NCBI RefSeq assembly: GCF_001571005.1
Contig: NZ_BCST01000001.1
Location: 310,001-374,000, forward strand
Source: Herbiconiux solani NBRC 106740
Lineage (GTDB): Bacteria; Actinomycetota; Actinomycetes; Actinomycetales; Microbacteriaceae
Direction of reading: 5' to 3'
Length of the DNA stretch: 64,000 nt
Of the stretch, positions 27,051 through 35,400 are shown one piece after another. The notes beneath the pieces were generated by a model that was not told the origin of the DNA, made no database searches, and saw only the letters and a program-made list of their open reading frames with translations. Position 1 is the stretch's first letter. Every line of letters begins with the position of its first letter. The translations under genes were made by a program, and so were the position numbers.

Positions 27051-27560
27051 TTACGCCGAGGCGGGCGTGGGCTGCTCCGACAGATCGTGAATGAGCGCCT
27101 TCTCGTCGGCTTCGCTGAGCGAGGTCTTGATGACCTTCCCGTTGAAGGGGGCGATGGCCGCGGCGAACTTGTCCTCGGTCAGCTTGACCGTGTAGATGAC
27201 GACGGCGGACTTGCCTGCGCCGACCGACTCCTTCACCTGCGAGCGGAACTCGCTGTTCAGGCCCGTCTTGTCGATGCCCGCGAACAGGGCGCCGATCAGG
27301 CCGCCGAAGACGAGGCCGAAGAACGGCACGAAGAACAGGATGCCGATGAGCGTGCCGAAGAGGGCGCCGCTCACGGCACCGAGGCCGACGTTGCCGGCTG
27401 CGCCGGGGTGCTCCACGTGCGTCTTGCCCTCGGCGTCGACCTTGACGAGCGCGAGGCCGGCGAGCTCGACGATGAGGTCGCCCTGGAGCTCCTGCACCTT
27501 CTCGTACGCGCCCTCGGCGTCGGTCTCGTTGTCGAACGCGATCACGATCAGATCTGCCAT
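27051..27560 (-). CDS. DUF1269 family membrane protein
   Basis: 169 residues from the ATG at 27560, preceded by AAAGGA; a longer frame adds nine residues. Starts MADLIVIAFDNETDAEGAYEK, has a Gly/Phe-rich central hairpin (GALFGTLIGILFFVPFFGLVFGGLIGALFAG) and a polar C-terminal domain. This is the DUF1269 pattern of unknown role, often linked with stress and envelope genes. Confidence 0.85.
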   Translation of the reverse strand: MADLIVIAFDNETDAEGAYEKVQELQGDLIVELAGLALVKVDAEGKTHVEHPGAAGNVGLGAVSGALFGTLIGILFFVPFFGLVFGGLIGALFAGIDKTGLNSEFRSQVKESVGAGKSAVVIYTVKLTEDKFAAAIAPFNGKVIKTSLSEADEKALIHDLSEQPTPASA

Positions 27561-27615
27561 GAGTGTGGGTTCCTTTCCCTTTTGCACGAGCGTAGGGGAA
27601 GCGGGTTAACGACAG

Positions 27616-27642
27616 AAGACCCGGTCTCATCGACCGGGCCTT
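27616..27642 (-). terminator. Terminator downstream of tRNA-Leu
   Basis: Arms 27616-27626 and 27632-27642 form an 11-bp stem with one G-T wobble. On the minus strand it is followed by a short T-rich stretch (CTTCTGTCGTT). It ends the tRNA transcript ahead of the DUF1269 gene. Confidence 0.65.
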
Positions 27643-27705
27643 CGTACTGTCTCAACCAGTTCTGCGTTCACACGGCGATCGGTGTCACGATCCTCATGCT
27701 CACAG

Positions 27706-27790
27706 TGTCCGAGGGGGGACTTGAACCCCCACGCCCTATACGGGCACTAGCACCTCAAGCTAGCGCGTCTGCCATTTCCGCCACCCGGAC
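27706..27790 (-). tRNA. tRNA-Leu (anticodon GAG)
   Basis: 85 nt, without encoded CCA. The acceptor stem is GTCCGGG with CTCGGAC (one G-T pair), the discriminator is A. The anticodon stem CTAGC/GCTAG encloses the loop TTGAGGT, giving GAG, which reads CUC and CUU. A long variable arm and a TTCAAGTC T-loop complete the class II leucine fold. A TATTGT box on the minus strand at 27829-27834 may be its promoter. Confidence 0.95.
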
Positions 27791-27881
27791 TGGGTGTCGG
27801 CGACCGGATCTCTCCAGCGCCAGAGAAGACAATAGCACGGATGGCGAGGCCGCAATTCCACCCCCGGACGGTGCCTGCGGG

Positions 27882-27887
27882 TAGCGT
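27882..27887 (+). promoter_or_regulatory. Leaderless -10 box of M20 hydrolase
   Basis: TAGCGT ends 7 nt before the ATG at 27895. Confidence 0.6.
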
Positions 27888-27894
27888 GTCAGGC

Positions 27895-29208
27895 ATGACT
27901 TCCCCCGCGGACGACGACGGACTCGACCTCACCACACGGATCGCGCGCGACCTCATCCGGTTCGACACCTCCAACTTCGGGGAGGGCCGGTCCAACGGCG
28001 AGACGGAGGCGGCCGAGTACCTCGCCGCCCACCTCGAGCGCCTCGGCCTCACGGTGCAGAGCTTCGACACCGCACCCCGGCGCACGAGCATCGTCACCCG
28101 TGTGCCGGGCCGCGACTCGTCCAAGCCCGCCCTCGTCGTGCACGGCCACACCGACGTCGTCCCCGCGATCGCCGAAGACTGGTCCGTCGACCCCTTCGGC
28201 GGGGTGGTGAAGGACGGCATGCTCTGGGGCCGCGGCGCCGTGGACATGAAGAACATGGACGCGATGATCGTGTCGAGCCTGGACCGCATCCTCGGCTCCG
28301 GCCGCCAGCCCGAGCGCGACCTCGTGATCGCGTTCTTCGCCGACGAGGAGAACGGCGGGGTCTTCGGCTCGCATCCGCTGGTCACCGAGCATCCCGAACT
28401 CTTCGCCGGCGCCACCGAGGCGATCAGCGAGGTCGGCGGCTACTCGATCGACCTCGACGGCAATCGCGCATACCTCGTGCAGACGGGGGAGAAGGCGCTG
28501 CTCTGGCTCAAGCTCGTCGCCCGAGGCACGGCCGGCCACGGCTCGCAGATCAACCGCGACAACGCCGTCACCCGCCTGGCCCGCGCGGTCGCGGCGGTGG
28601 GCAGCCGGGAGTGGCCCGTGCACCTGACGGCGACGACCACGCAGCTGCTCGACCGGGTGGCCGAGCTCCTCGGCAAGGACGCGCAGACCCTCAGCCCGGA
28701 CGAGATCGCGATCGCGACCGGCACGGCCTCGCGATTCATCTCGGCGACCCTCCGCACCACCACGAACCCGACCGGGCTCACCGCCGGGTACAAGCACAAC
28801 GTCATCCCGGATCGCGCGGAGGCCATGCTCGACGTGCGGGTGCTGCCCGGGCACGAGGAGGCCGTGATGGCCGAGATCCGCGAGCTGGTCGGCGACGACA
28901 TCGAGATCGTCGTCTCGCACCAGGACATCGGGCTCGAGACGACCTTCGACGGCGCCCTGGTCGAGCAGATGATCGACAGCCTCCAGCGGCACGATCCGGG
29001 CGCCGAGGTGCTGCCGTACCTGCTCTCGGGGGGCACCGACAACAAGGCGCTGAGCCTGCTCGGCATCCGCGGTTTCGGCTTCGCGCCCCTGCAGCTGCCG
29101 CCGGCTCTGGACTTCCCGGCGATGTTCCACGGCGTCGACGAGCGCGTGCCGCTTTCCGCGCTAGGGTTTGGCACAGACGTTCTGACCGACCTGCTGCTGC
29201 GGTACTGA
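27895..29208 (+). CDS. M20-family metallohydrolase
   Basis: 437 residues from the ATG at 27895, chosen by its -10 box over the earlier ATG at 27841, which overlaps the tRNA promoter zone. M20 metal-site blocks are visible: VVHGHTDVVP, GRGAVDMKNMDAM, FADEENGGVFGSH with the catalytic Glu, and a dimerisation domain beginning near TGEKALLWLKLVARGTAGHGS. These are aminoacylase or carboxypeptidase-type enzymes; the substrate is unknown. uppP follows 48 nt later. Confidence 0.9.
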   Translation: MTSPADDDGLDLTTRIARDLIRFDTSNFGEGRSNGETEAAEYLAAHLERLGLTVQSFDTAPRRTSIVTRVPGRDSSKPALVVHGHTDVVPAIAEDWSVDPFGGVVKDGMLWGRGAVDMKNMDAMIVSSLDRILGSGRQPERDLVIAFFADEENGGVFGSHPLVTEHPELFAGATEAISEVGGYSIDLDGNRAYLVQTGEKALLWLKLVARGTAGHGSQINRDNAVTRLARAVAAVGSREWPVHLTATTTQLLDRVAELLGKDAQTLSPDEIAIATGTASRFISATLRTTTNPTGLTAGYKHNVIPDRAEAMLDVRVLPGHEEAVMAEIRELVGDDIEIVVSHQDIGLETTFDGALVEQMIDSLQRHDPGAEVLPYLLSGGTDNKALSLLGIRGFGFAPLQLPPALDFPAMFHGVDERVPLSALGFGTDVLTDLLLRY

Positions 29209-29256
29209 TTCCCGCCGGCTCCCGAGCTCTCCGCTCCGACCATTCCAAAGGGATTC

Positions 29257-30084
29257 ATGGACTTCCTCAACGCCGTCATCCTGGGCTTCGTCCAGGGCCT
29301 CACCGAGTTCCTGCCGATCTCCTCCAGCGCCCACCTGCGCATCCTGGGCGAGTTCCTGCCCGGTGCCTCCGACCCGGGCGCCGCATTCACGGCGATCACG
29401 CAGCTCGGCACCGAGACGGCGGTCGTGGTCTTCTTCTGGCGCGACATCGTGCGGATCATCTCGCGCTGGGCCCGCTCGCTCACCGGCCGGGTGCCGCGGA
29501 ACGACCCCGACGCCCGGATGGGCTGGCTGATCATCGTCGGCTCGATCCCGATCGTGATCCTCGGCTACGTGTTCCAGGATGCGATCGAGACGACGCTCCG
29601 CTCGCTCTGGATCGTCGCCTTCACCCTGATCGGCTTCGGCATCCTCCTCGGGATCGCCGACCGCGTGGGCGCCAAGAACCGCCGGCTCAAAGACCTCACG
29701 GTCGGGCACGGCATCGTCTTCGGTCTCGCCCAGGCCCTCGCCCTGATCCCCGGCGTCTCGCGCTCGGGCGGCACCATCACGGCCGGGCTCTTCATGGGCT
29801 ACGAGCGGCGCGCCGCGGCCCGGTACTCGTTCCTCCTCGCCATCCCGGCCGTCTTCGGCAGCGGGCTGTTCCAGGTCGCGAAGAGCTTCGGCGAGCCCAC
29901 CGTCTACGGCCCCCTGGAGACCGCGATCGCGACGCTGATCGCCTTCATCGTCGGCCTCGTGGTGATCGCGTTCTTCATGAGCTACATCTCGCGCCGCAGC
30001 TTCCTGCCGTTCGTGATCTACCGGATCGCGCTCGGTGCGGTGCTGATCGTGCTGCTGGCGGCCGGAGTCATCCCGGCGAATTAG
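29257..30084 (+). CDS. uppP: Undecaprenyl-diphosphatase UppP (BacA)
   Basis: 275 residues with about eight hydrophobic helices. It recycles the lipid carrier of cell-wall synthesis by removing a phosphate from undecaprenyl diphosphate at the membrane and can confer bacitracin resistance. The two catalytic motifs are visible: [16 protein letters not shown] and [15 protein letters not shown]. Its stop codon TAG forms the first half of the mshC -10 box. Confidence 0.96.
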   Translation: MDFLNAVILGFVQGLTEFLPISSSAHLRILGEFLPGASDPGAAFTAITQLGTETAVVVFFWRDIVRIISRWARSLTGRVPRNDPDARMGWLIIVGSIPIVILGYVFQDAIETTLRSLWIVAFTLIGFGILLGIADRVGAKNRRLKDLTVGHGIVFGLAQALALIPGVSRSGGTITAGLFMGYERRAAARYSFLLAIPAVFGSGLFQVAKSFGEPTVYGPLETAIATLIAFIVGLVVIAFFMSYISRRSFLPFVIYRIALGAVLIVLLAAGVIPAN

Positions 30085-30087
30085 GCT
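30082..30087 (+). promoter_or_regulatory. Leaderless -10 box of mshC, sharing the uppP stop codon
   Basis: TAGGCT ends 6 nt before the GTG at 30094. Its first three bases are the uppP stop codon. Confidence 0.65.
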
Positions 30088-30093
30088 TGTCCG

Positions 30094-31425
30094 GTGCGCT
30101 CCTGGACCCGACCCGACATCCCCCCGCTTCCCGGCCGAGGCCGTGCGCCCCGGCTGCACGACGACTCGAGCGGGCGGTTCCTCGACACGACGCCCTCCGG
30201 TGACACGCCGGATGCGACGCTCTACGTCTGCGGCATCACCCCCTACGACGCCACGCACATCGGGCACGCGGCCACCTACCTGGCCTTCGACACCCTGGTG
30301 CGCACCTGGCTGGATGCGGGACTCACGGTCTCGTACACGCAGAACGTGACCGACGTCGACGACCCGCTGCTCGAACGGGCCACTGCCACCGGCGTCGACT
30401 GGCGGGAGCTCGCTGCGGGGCAGATCGAGCTGTTCCGCACCGACATGGCGGCCCTCCGGGTGACCCCGCCGGACGCGTACCTCGGTGTGACCGAGACGAT
30501 CGACGAGATCGCGGCGGCCGTCGACGAGCTGCGGCGCCGGGGCATCGCCTACACCGTGCCGACGCCCGACGCGGCCGAGGAGGCCGGCGAGGACTGGTAC
30601 TTCGACATCGCCGCCGCCGAGGCCGCGACCCCGTGGGTGCTCGGCTCGGAGAGCGGCCTGGACCGCCCGGTGATGAGCGAGCTGTTCGCGCAGCGCGGCG
30701 GCGACCCGGATCGCGCCGGCAAGCGCGACCCGCTGGATCCGCTGCTCTGGCGCGCCGAGCGCGCCGGCGAGCCCGCCTGGGACTCCGTCGTCGGCCGCGG
30801 CCGACCGGGCTGGCACATCGAGTGCTCCGTGATCGCGCGCGAGACCCTGGGCGACCGGATCGGTGTGCAGGGCGGCGGGGGAGACCTGGTCTTCCCGCAC
30901 CACGAGTTCAGCGCGGCCCACGCGACCGCGCTCACCGGGGAGCGCTTCGCCGACGTGAACGCGCACGGCGGACTGGTGGCCTTCGACGGCGAGAAGATGA
31001 GCAAGTCGCTCGGCAACCTCGTGCTCGTGTCTCAGCTGCGCGCCGCGGGCGTGGAGCCGGCCGCCGTGCGGCTGGCCATCCTGGCGCATCCCTACCGGGA
31101 CGACTGGGAGTGGCACCGGGGCGACGAGGCCCGCGCCGCCGAGCGGCTCGCCGGGTGGCGCGCGGCCGTGGAGCGGGATGCGGCTGCGGGTGTCTCAGGT
31201 GCCGGCGACGCGCTCGGTGCCGAGCTTCCGGGTGCCGACGTGCCAGGCGCCGACGTCGACGACGCGCTGACGCTGCTCGAGGGGGTGCGGAGCCGTCTGC
31301 ACGACGACCTCGACACGCCGGGCGCGCTCGACGCCTTCGACGACTGGTTCGCCGAGCCGCACTCCGCCGCCTCGCACGCCCTCGCCGCCGACGCGCTGGA
31401 CGCGCTGCTGGGCATCCGGCTCTAG
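30094..31425 (+). CDS. mshC: Cysteine--glucosaminyl-inositol ligase MshC (mycothiol synthesis)
   Basis: 443 residues. MshC joins cysteine to GlcN-inositol, the third step of mycothiol synthesis, and is related to cysteinyl-tRNA synthetase. Seen are CGITPYDATHIGHAATYLAFD (HIGH-like), YTQNVTDVDDPLLERA, and the KMSKSLGN loop. A short insertion rich in GADVPGADVDD repeats lies near residue 380. Mycothiol is confined to Actinomycetota, so this marks the phylum. UppP-MshC adjacency is common in the phylum. Confidence 0.96.
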   Translation: MRSWTRPDIPPLPGRGRAPRLHDDSSGRFLDTTPSGDTPDATLYVCGITPYDATHIGHAATYLAFDTLVRTWLDAGLTVSYTQNVTDVDDPLLERATATGVDWRELAAGQIELFRTDMAALRVTPPDAYLGVTETIDEIAAAVDELRRRGIAYTVPTPDAAEEAGEDWYFDIAAAEAATPWVLGSESGLDRPVMSELFAQRGGDPDRAGKRDPLDPLLWRAERAGEPAWDSVVGRGRPGWHIECSVIARETLGDRIGVQGGGGDLVFPHHEFSAAHATALTGERFADVNAHGGLVAFDGEKMSKSLGNLVLVSQLRAAGVEPAAVRLAILAHPYRDDWEWHRGDEARAAERLAGWRAAVERDAAAGVSGAGDALGAELPGADVPGADVDDALTLLEGVRSRLHDDLDTPGALDAFDDWFAEPHSAASHALAADALDALLGIRL

Positions 31426-31433
31426 GTCACGTC

Positions 31434-31500
31434 CGAACGGGCTGCTGAGGCTGCTCATGCGTGCACTGTGCACGCCTGAACGCTCTCAGCAGCCCGTTCG
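31434..31500. repeat. Nested inverted repeats between mshC and PAC2 gene
   Basis: Outer arms 31434-31449 and 31485-31500 (16 bp, perfect). In the 35-nt loop sits a second perfect palindrome, GCGTGCAC-T-GTGCACGC (31459-31475). The decamer GTGCACGCCT recurs right after the right arm. It lies between convergent genes and has no T run; it may act as a bidirectional barrier. Confidence 0.8.
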
Positions 31501-31514
31501 TGCACGCCTTCGAG

Positions 31515-32525
31515 CTACTCGCGCCGCCAAGGCTCGTCGCCCGCACGCCCGTCGCCGCGACGACGCAGGTAGCGCTCGAACTCCTGCGCGATGGCCTCGC
31601 CGCTCGCCTCGGGGGAGTCGACCGTGTCGCGCGCCTGCTCGAGCTGCTGGATGTACGCGGCCATGTCCTCGTCGTCGCCCGCCAGCGCGTCGATTCCCGA
31701 CTCCCAGGCCGTCGACTCGTCGACGAGCTCGCCGCGGTCGACCTCGATGTCGATGAACTCCTCGAGCTTGTCGATCAGTGCCAGGGTGGCCTTGGGCGAA
31801 GGGGCGTTGTGCACGTAGTGGGGCACCGAGGCCCAGATCGAGATCGTGGGGATGCCCTCGTTCTCCGCCGCCTCGGCGATCGCACTGAGGATGCCCACCG
31901 GGCCCTCGTAGGTCGAGCGCTCGATGTCGAGCTCGCTCCGCACGATCGGGTTCTCGCTCGTGGCGAAGACCGAGATCGGGCGGGTGTGGGGCACGTCGGC
32001 CAGCATCGCGCCGAGCAGCAGGATGCCGGTCACGTCCTCGGCCAGGGCGGTGGCGAGGATCTCGGCCGTGAACTTCCGCCAGTTGCGCGAGGGCTCTGAC
32101 CCGATCAGGAGGTACACCTGCGAGCGGTCGGCGCCACCGGCGGGCTCCGCGGCCTCGGCGGCCGCGGTCGAGTCCGTGTCCGTGGCAGAGTCCGTGCCCG
32201 TCTCCCCGGAAACGACGGCAGCATCCTCGTCAGCGGAGGTCGCTTCGCCGGTCGTTCCGGCGGACAGGTCGTCCGTCGTGTCGTCCGGCCCGAAGATCGT
32301 AGCCCCCGGCCAGACCAGCACGCGCTTGCCGTCGTCGTCGACGGTCACGTTCGGCCGGTTGAACTGGAAGTCGAAGTACTCCTCGGTGTCGACGTCGGCG
32401 ATCGCGACGACGTCGAGCTGGTCCCTGAGCACCCTCAAAGCGCCGGTCGCGGCCTCGCCGGCGTCGTTCCAGCCCTCGAAGGCGACCAGCAGGAGCCGTC
32501 CGCGGAGGATTCCGTTGTCTGTCAC
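31515..32525 (-). CDS. PAC2 family protein
   Basis: 336 residues from a GTG at 32525; the frame stays open to a TTG at 32579, so the start is not certain. Family features are LLVAFEGWNDAGEAATGAL and VYLLIGSEPSRNWRKF. PAC2 is the fold of a eukaryotic proteasome assembly chaperone; the bacterial role is unknown. An acidic Ser/Thr/Asp-rich insertion of about 55 residues (near 80-134) splits the two halves. It is divergent from the HAD gene, with a TATCCT box at 32583-32588 on the minus strand. Confidence 0.85.
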   Translation of the reverse strand: MTDNGILRGRLLLVAFEGWNDAGEAATGALRVLRDQLDVVAIADVDTEEYFDFQFNRPNVTVDDDGKRVLVWPGATIFGPDDTTDDLSAGTTGEATSADEDAAVVSGETGTDSATDTDSTAAAEAAEPAGGADRSQVYLLIGSEPSRNWRKFTAEILATALAEDVTGILLLGAMLADVPHTRPISVFATSENPIVRSELDIERSTYEGPVGILSAIAEAAENEGIPTISIWASVPHYVHNAPSPKATLALIDKLEEFIDIEVDRGELVDESTAWESGIDALAGDDEDMAAYIQQLEQARDTVDSPEASGEAIAQEFERYLRRRGDGRAGDEPWRRE

Positions 32526-32601
32526 CGTGGTGGGTACCTCACTCGTTCCTGAGACGTCCGCACGGTGCGGGTGCCTCAATCAAGGATAGGCGTTCGCCCC
32601 G

Positions 32602-32607
32602 TAGACT
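32602..32607 (+). promoter_or_regulatory. Leaderless -10 box of HAD/trmI unit
   Basis: TAGACT ends 8 nt before the GTG at 32616, which sets the HAD start. Confidence 0.55.
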
Positions 32608-32615
32608 TGTGGCCC

Positions 32616-33317
32616 GTGACCCACTCCTCGCCCGCCGCAGTCCTCTGGGACATGGACGGCACCATCGTCGACACCGAGCCGTACTGGATGGAGACCGAGG
32701 CCGAACTCGTCTCCGCCTTCGGCGGCACCTGGACGCACGAGGCCGCCATGACGCTGATCGGCTCCGGTCTCGAGCGCAGCGCCCGCATCCTGCAGGAGTA
32801 CGGCGTCGACATGCCGGTGCCCGAGATCATCGAGGTCATGTCGACCAAGGTGATGGAGAAGATCACCGCGCACGTGCCGTGGCGGCCCGGTGCCCTCGAG
32901 CTGCTCGAGGCGCTGCACCGCGAGGGCGTCCCGATGGCTCTGGTGACCATGTCGATCGGCCGGATGGCGCGCCACGTGGCCTCCTTCATCCCGTTCGCGG
33001 CCTTCACCGCGATCGTGTCGGCCGACGACGTGACCGAGAGCAAGCCGCATCCCGAGGCCTACCTCACCGCCGCCTCGGCGCTCGGCGTCGACATCACCCG
33101 TGCCGTCGCGATCGAGGACTCGGTCACCGGCGTGACCTCGGCCGTCGCCTCGGGCGCCGCCGTGATCGGCGTCGAGCACCTGCTGTCGCTGGACGACTCC
33201 GGCGCCCACCGCGTCTGGCCGACGCTGGACGGCCGCACCCCGGCCGACCTCGCCGAGGTGCTCGCCGGCGCGAGCGCCCCGGTCTCCGATCCCCGCCACG
33301 AGGAGGCCCGCGCATGA
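32616..33317 (+). CDS. HAD-superfamily hydrolase
   Basis: 233 residues from the GTG at 32616, supported by the -10 box. Motif I is LWDMDGTIVDTEPYW, motif II in MALVTMSIGRMARH (Thr), motif III Lys in ESKPHPEAYLTAASALG, and motif IV AIEDSVTGVTSA. It is a subfamily I phosphatase like beta-phosphoglucomutase or phosphoglycolate phosphatase; substrate unknown. Its stop overlaps the trmI start by 4 nt (ATGA), an order common in actinobacteria. Confidence 0.9.
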   Translation: MTHSSPAAVLWDMDGTIVDTEPYWMETEAELVSAFGGTWTHEAAMTLIGSGLERSARILQEYGVDMPVPEIIEVMSTKVMEKITAHVPWRPGALELLEALHREGVPMALVTMSIGRMARHVASFIPFAAFTAIVSADDVTESKPHPEAYLTAASALGVDITRAVAIEDSVTGVTSAVASGAAVIGVEHLLSLDDSGAHRVWPTLDGRTPADLAEVLAGASAPVSDPRHEEARA

Positions 33318-34402
33318 GCGAGCAGGACACGGCGCCGACCACCGCGCCCGCCACAGCGCCCGCCGAGGCTCCGGCCGCGAAGCCGGCACCCGCCCCGCAG
33401 TTCAGCGGCCCGTTCCGCGAGGGCGACCGCGTGCAGCTCACCGGCCCCAAGGGCAAGCTCAACAGCATCACGCTCGAGGCCGGCAAGGTCTTCCACACCC
33501 ACCGCGGCGCGATCGAGCACGACGCCCTGATCGGCCTGCCCGACGGCTCGGTCGTGCAGAACACGGTCGGCGTCGAGTACCTGGCGCTCCGCCCGCTGTT
33601 GACCGACTTCGTGATGTCGATGCCCCGCGGTGCCGCGATCATCTACCCGAAGGATGCGGCGCAGATCCTCGCCCAGGCCGACGTCTTCCCCGGCGCCACG
33701 GTCGTCGAGGCGGGCGTCGGCTCCGGCGCCCTCTCGCTTTGGCTGCTCCGGGCCCTCGGCCCGACCGGCCGGCTCTCGAGCTTCGAGCGCCGCGACGAGT
33801 TCGCCGACGTCGCCCGCGCGAACGTCGCCGCCTACTTCGGCTACGACCCGGAGGGCTGGACCGTCACGGTCGGCGACCTCCAGGAGGCCCTGCCCTCGGT
33901 GCACCCGGACGGCACGGTCGACCGCGTGGTGCTCGACATGCTCGCCCCGTGGGAGTGCGTCGACGTCGTCGCCGACGCCCTGAAGCCCGGGGGAGTCGTG
34001 CTCTGCTACGTCGCCACCGTCACCCAGCTCTCCCGCGTGGTCGAGGCCTTCCGCGACTCCGGCCAGTTCACCAACCCCGACCCCAGCGAGACGATGGTGC
34101 GCACCTGGCACGTCGAGGGCCTCGCGGTGCGCCCGGACCACCGGATGATCGGCCACACCGGCTTCCTCGTCACGGCCCGCCGCCTCGCGCCGGGAGCCGT
34201 GCTCCCCGAGCTCAAGCGCCGCGCCTCGAAGAGCGACTACTCCGAGGAGGACGTCGAGGCCTGGACCCCGGGCGCCCTCGGCGAACGGGGCATCAGCGCC
34301 AAGAGCCTGCGCAAGCGCGTCCGCGCGGCGACGGCGACCGCGGATGCGGCGAAGGCCCGCGAAGCGCGCGGGAATTCTGCCGACTCCGATGAAATAGACT
34401 GA
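33314..34402 (+). CDS. trmI: tRNA (adenine-58-N1)-methyltransferase TrmI
   Basis: 362 residues. It methylates A58 of tRNA, stabilising the T-loop. Motif I is VVEAGVGSGALSLWLLRALG; other blocks are IIYPKDAAQILAQADVFPGA and VLDMLAPWECVD. There is an Ala/Pro-rich N-terminal tail of about 30 residues and a basic C-terminal tail. The start overlaps the HAD stop. Only 47 nt follow before the FKBP gene, where many relatives carry the Pup-proteasome genes. Confidence 0.93.
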   Translation: MSEQDTAPTTAPATAPAEAPAAKPAPAPQFSGPFREGDRVQLTGPKGKLNSITLEAGKVFHTHRGAIEHDALIGLPDGSVVQNTVGVEYLALRPLLTDFVMSMPRGAAIIYPKDAAQILAQADVFPGATVVEAGVGSGALSLWLLRALGPTGRLSSFERRDEFADVARANVAAYFGYDPEGWTVTVGDLQEALPSVHPDGTVDRVVLDMLAPWECVDVVADALKPGGVVLCYVATVTQLSRVVEAFRDSGQFTNPDPSETMVRTWHVEGLAVRPDHRMIGHTGFLVTARRLAPGAVLPELKRRASKSDYSEEDVEAWTPGALGERGISAKSLRKRVRAATATADAAKAREARGNSADSDEID

Positions 34403-34449
34403 ATCCGCTCACCGGGCTCCGGCTCGTCGAACGCAGGAAATGAGGATCC

Positions 34450-35364
34450 GTGCGCAAGTCTCTCGCGCTCATTCTGTCGGCAGGTCTACTGCTGTCGCTC
34501 GCAGCGTGCAGCGGGTCGCCCGCGGGCCCCGACTGCTCCGCCATGCCGGCCTCCGGCGACTCGAGCAACGCGGTGAGCGTCACGGGTGACATCGGCGCGA
34601 AGAGCGTCACGGCCTCCTTCCCGTCGCCCCTGGTCGCGAACAAGACCGAGGCCACCGTGCTGGTCACCGACGACGAGGGAACCGCTGCGGGCCCCGGCGG
34701 AACGGTCGACGTCGTCTACTCGATCTTCGACGGCGACACCGGCACCGAGGTGGGGCAGGCCAAGTCCGGCCTGGTCGCGCTGAGCGAGTCGCTGCCCGAG
34801 GGCCTCCGCAACACGCTGGCCTGCACGGGCCCGGGCGAGCGCGTCGCCGTCGTGCTCCCGAACGACATTGGCACCCAGATCGACCCCGACGCGACCGGCT
34901 CGGTCGTCATGGTCTTCGACGTGGTGACCGCCTACCCGCAGGCCGCGAACGGCTCCGACCAGCCCGCCGCATCCGGTTTCCCGAGCGTCGTGCACGACGA
35001 GAACGGCCGCCCCGGCGTGCTGATCAACGGCGAGGCGCCCACCGAGGCGAAGTCCACGCTGCTGAAGAAGGGCGACGGCCCGGTCGTCGCCGAGGGCGAT
35101 GCCCTGCTGGTGCAGCGGATGGACGTGTCGTACACGACCAAGAAGGTCGACACGGCGAACTCCACCTGGGAGACCGGCACGCCGCAGCTCTGGCTCGCGT
35201 CGGACGACACCACGAAGACGCAGGGCTCGAAGCAGCCCCCGCAGATCGCGGAGTACCTGATCGGCCAGACCATCGGCTCCGAGGTGCTGGTCGTGATCCC
35301 GGATTCGAGCGGCTCGGCGACGGCGTACGTCATCGACCTCCTCGGCATCGTCACCCAGCCGTAG
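34450..35364 (+). CDS. FKBP-type peptidyl-prolyl isomerase, lipoprotein
   Basis: 304 residues from a GTG preceded by AGGAAATGAGGA. The N-terminus is a lipoprotein signal with lipobox LAAC (near residue 20), so it is attached to the outer face of the membrane. The C-terminal half has FKBP features (residues LLKKGDGPVVAEGDALLVQRMDVS and the ending EVLVVIPDSSGSATAYVIDLLGIV). The N-terminal half is a further domain. A TAGACT at 34395-34400 could be its -10. FKBP-lipoprotein next to pafBC is usual in the phylum. Confidence 0.85.
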   Translation: MRKSLALILSAGLLLSLAACSGSPAGPDCSAMPASGDSSNAVSVTGDIGAKSVTASFPSPLVANKTEATVLVTDDEGTAAGPGGTVDVVYSIFDGDTGTEVGQAKSGLVALSESLPEGLRNTLACTGPGERVAVVLPNDIGTQIDPDATGSVVMVFDVVTAYPQAANGSDQPAASGFPSVVHDENGRPGVLINGEAPTEAKSTLLKKGDGPVVAEGDALLVQRMDVSYTTKKVDTANSTWETGTPQLWLASDDTTKTQGSKQPPQIAEYLIGQTIGSEVLVVIPDSSGSATAYVIDLLGIVTQP

Positions 35365-35388
35365 GGCCGCCGGGCCCTCCGGCCGACG

Positions 35389-35394
35389 TAGGAT
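35389..35394 (+). promoter_or_regulatory. Leaderless -10 box of pafB
   Basis: TAGGAT ends 6 nt before the GTG at 35401. Confidence 0.65.
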
Positions 35395-35400
35395 TCCAGC

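Noticed and set aside
32565-34402. Fused HAD-TrmI frames and longer HAD start at 32565
   Set aside because: The two genes are in different frames and join by an ATGA overlap at 33314. The -10 box TAGACT at 32602 favours the GTG at 32616.
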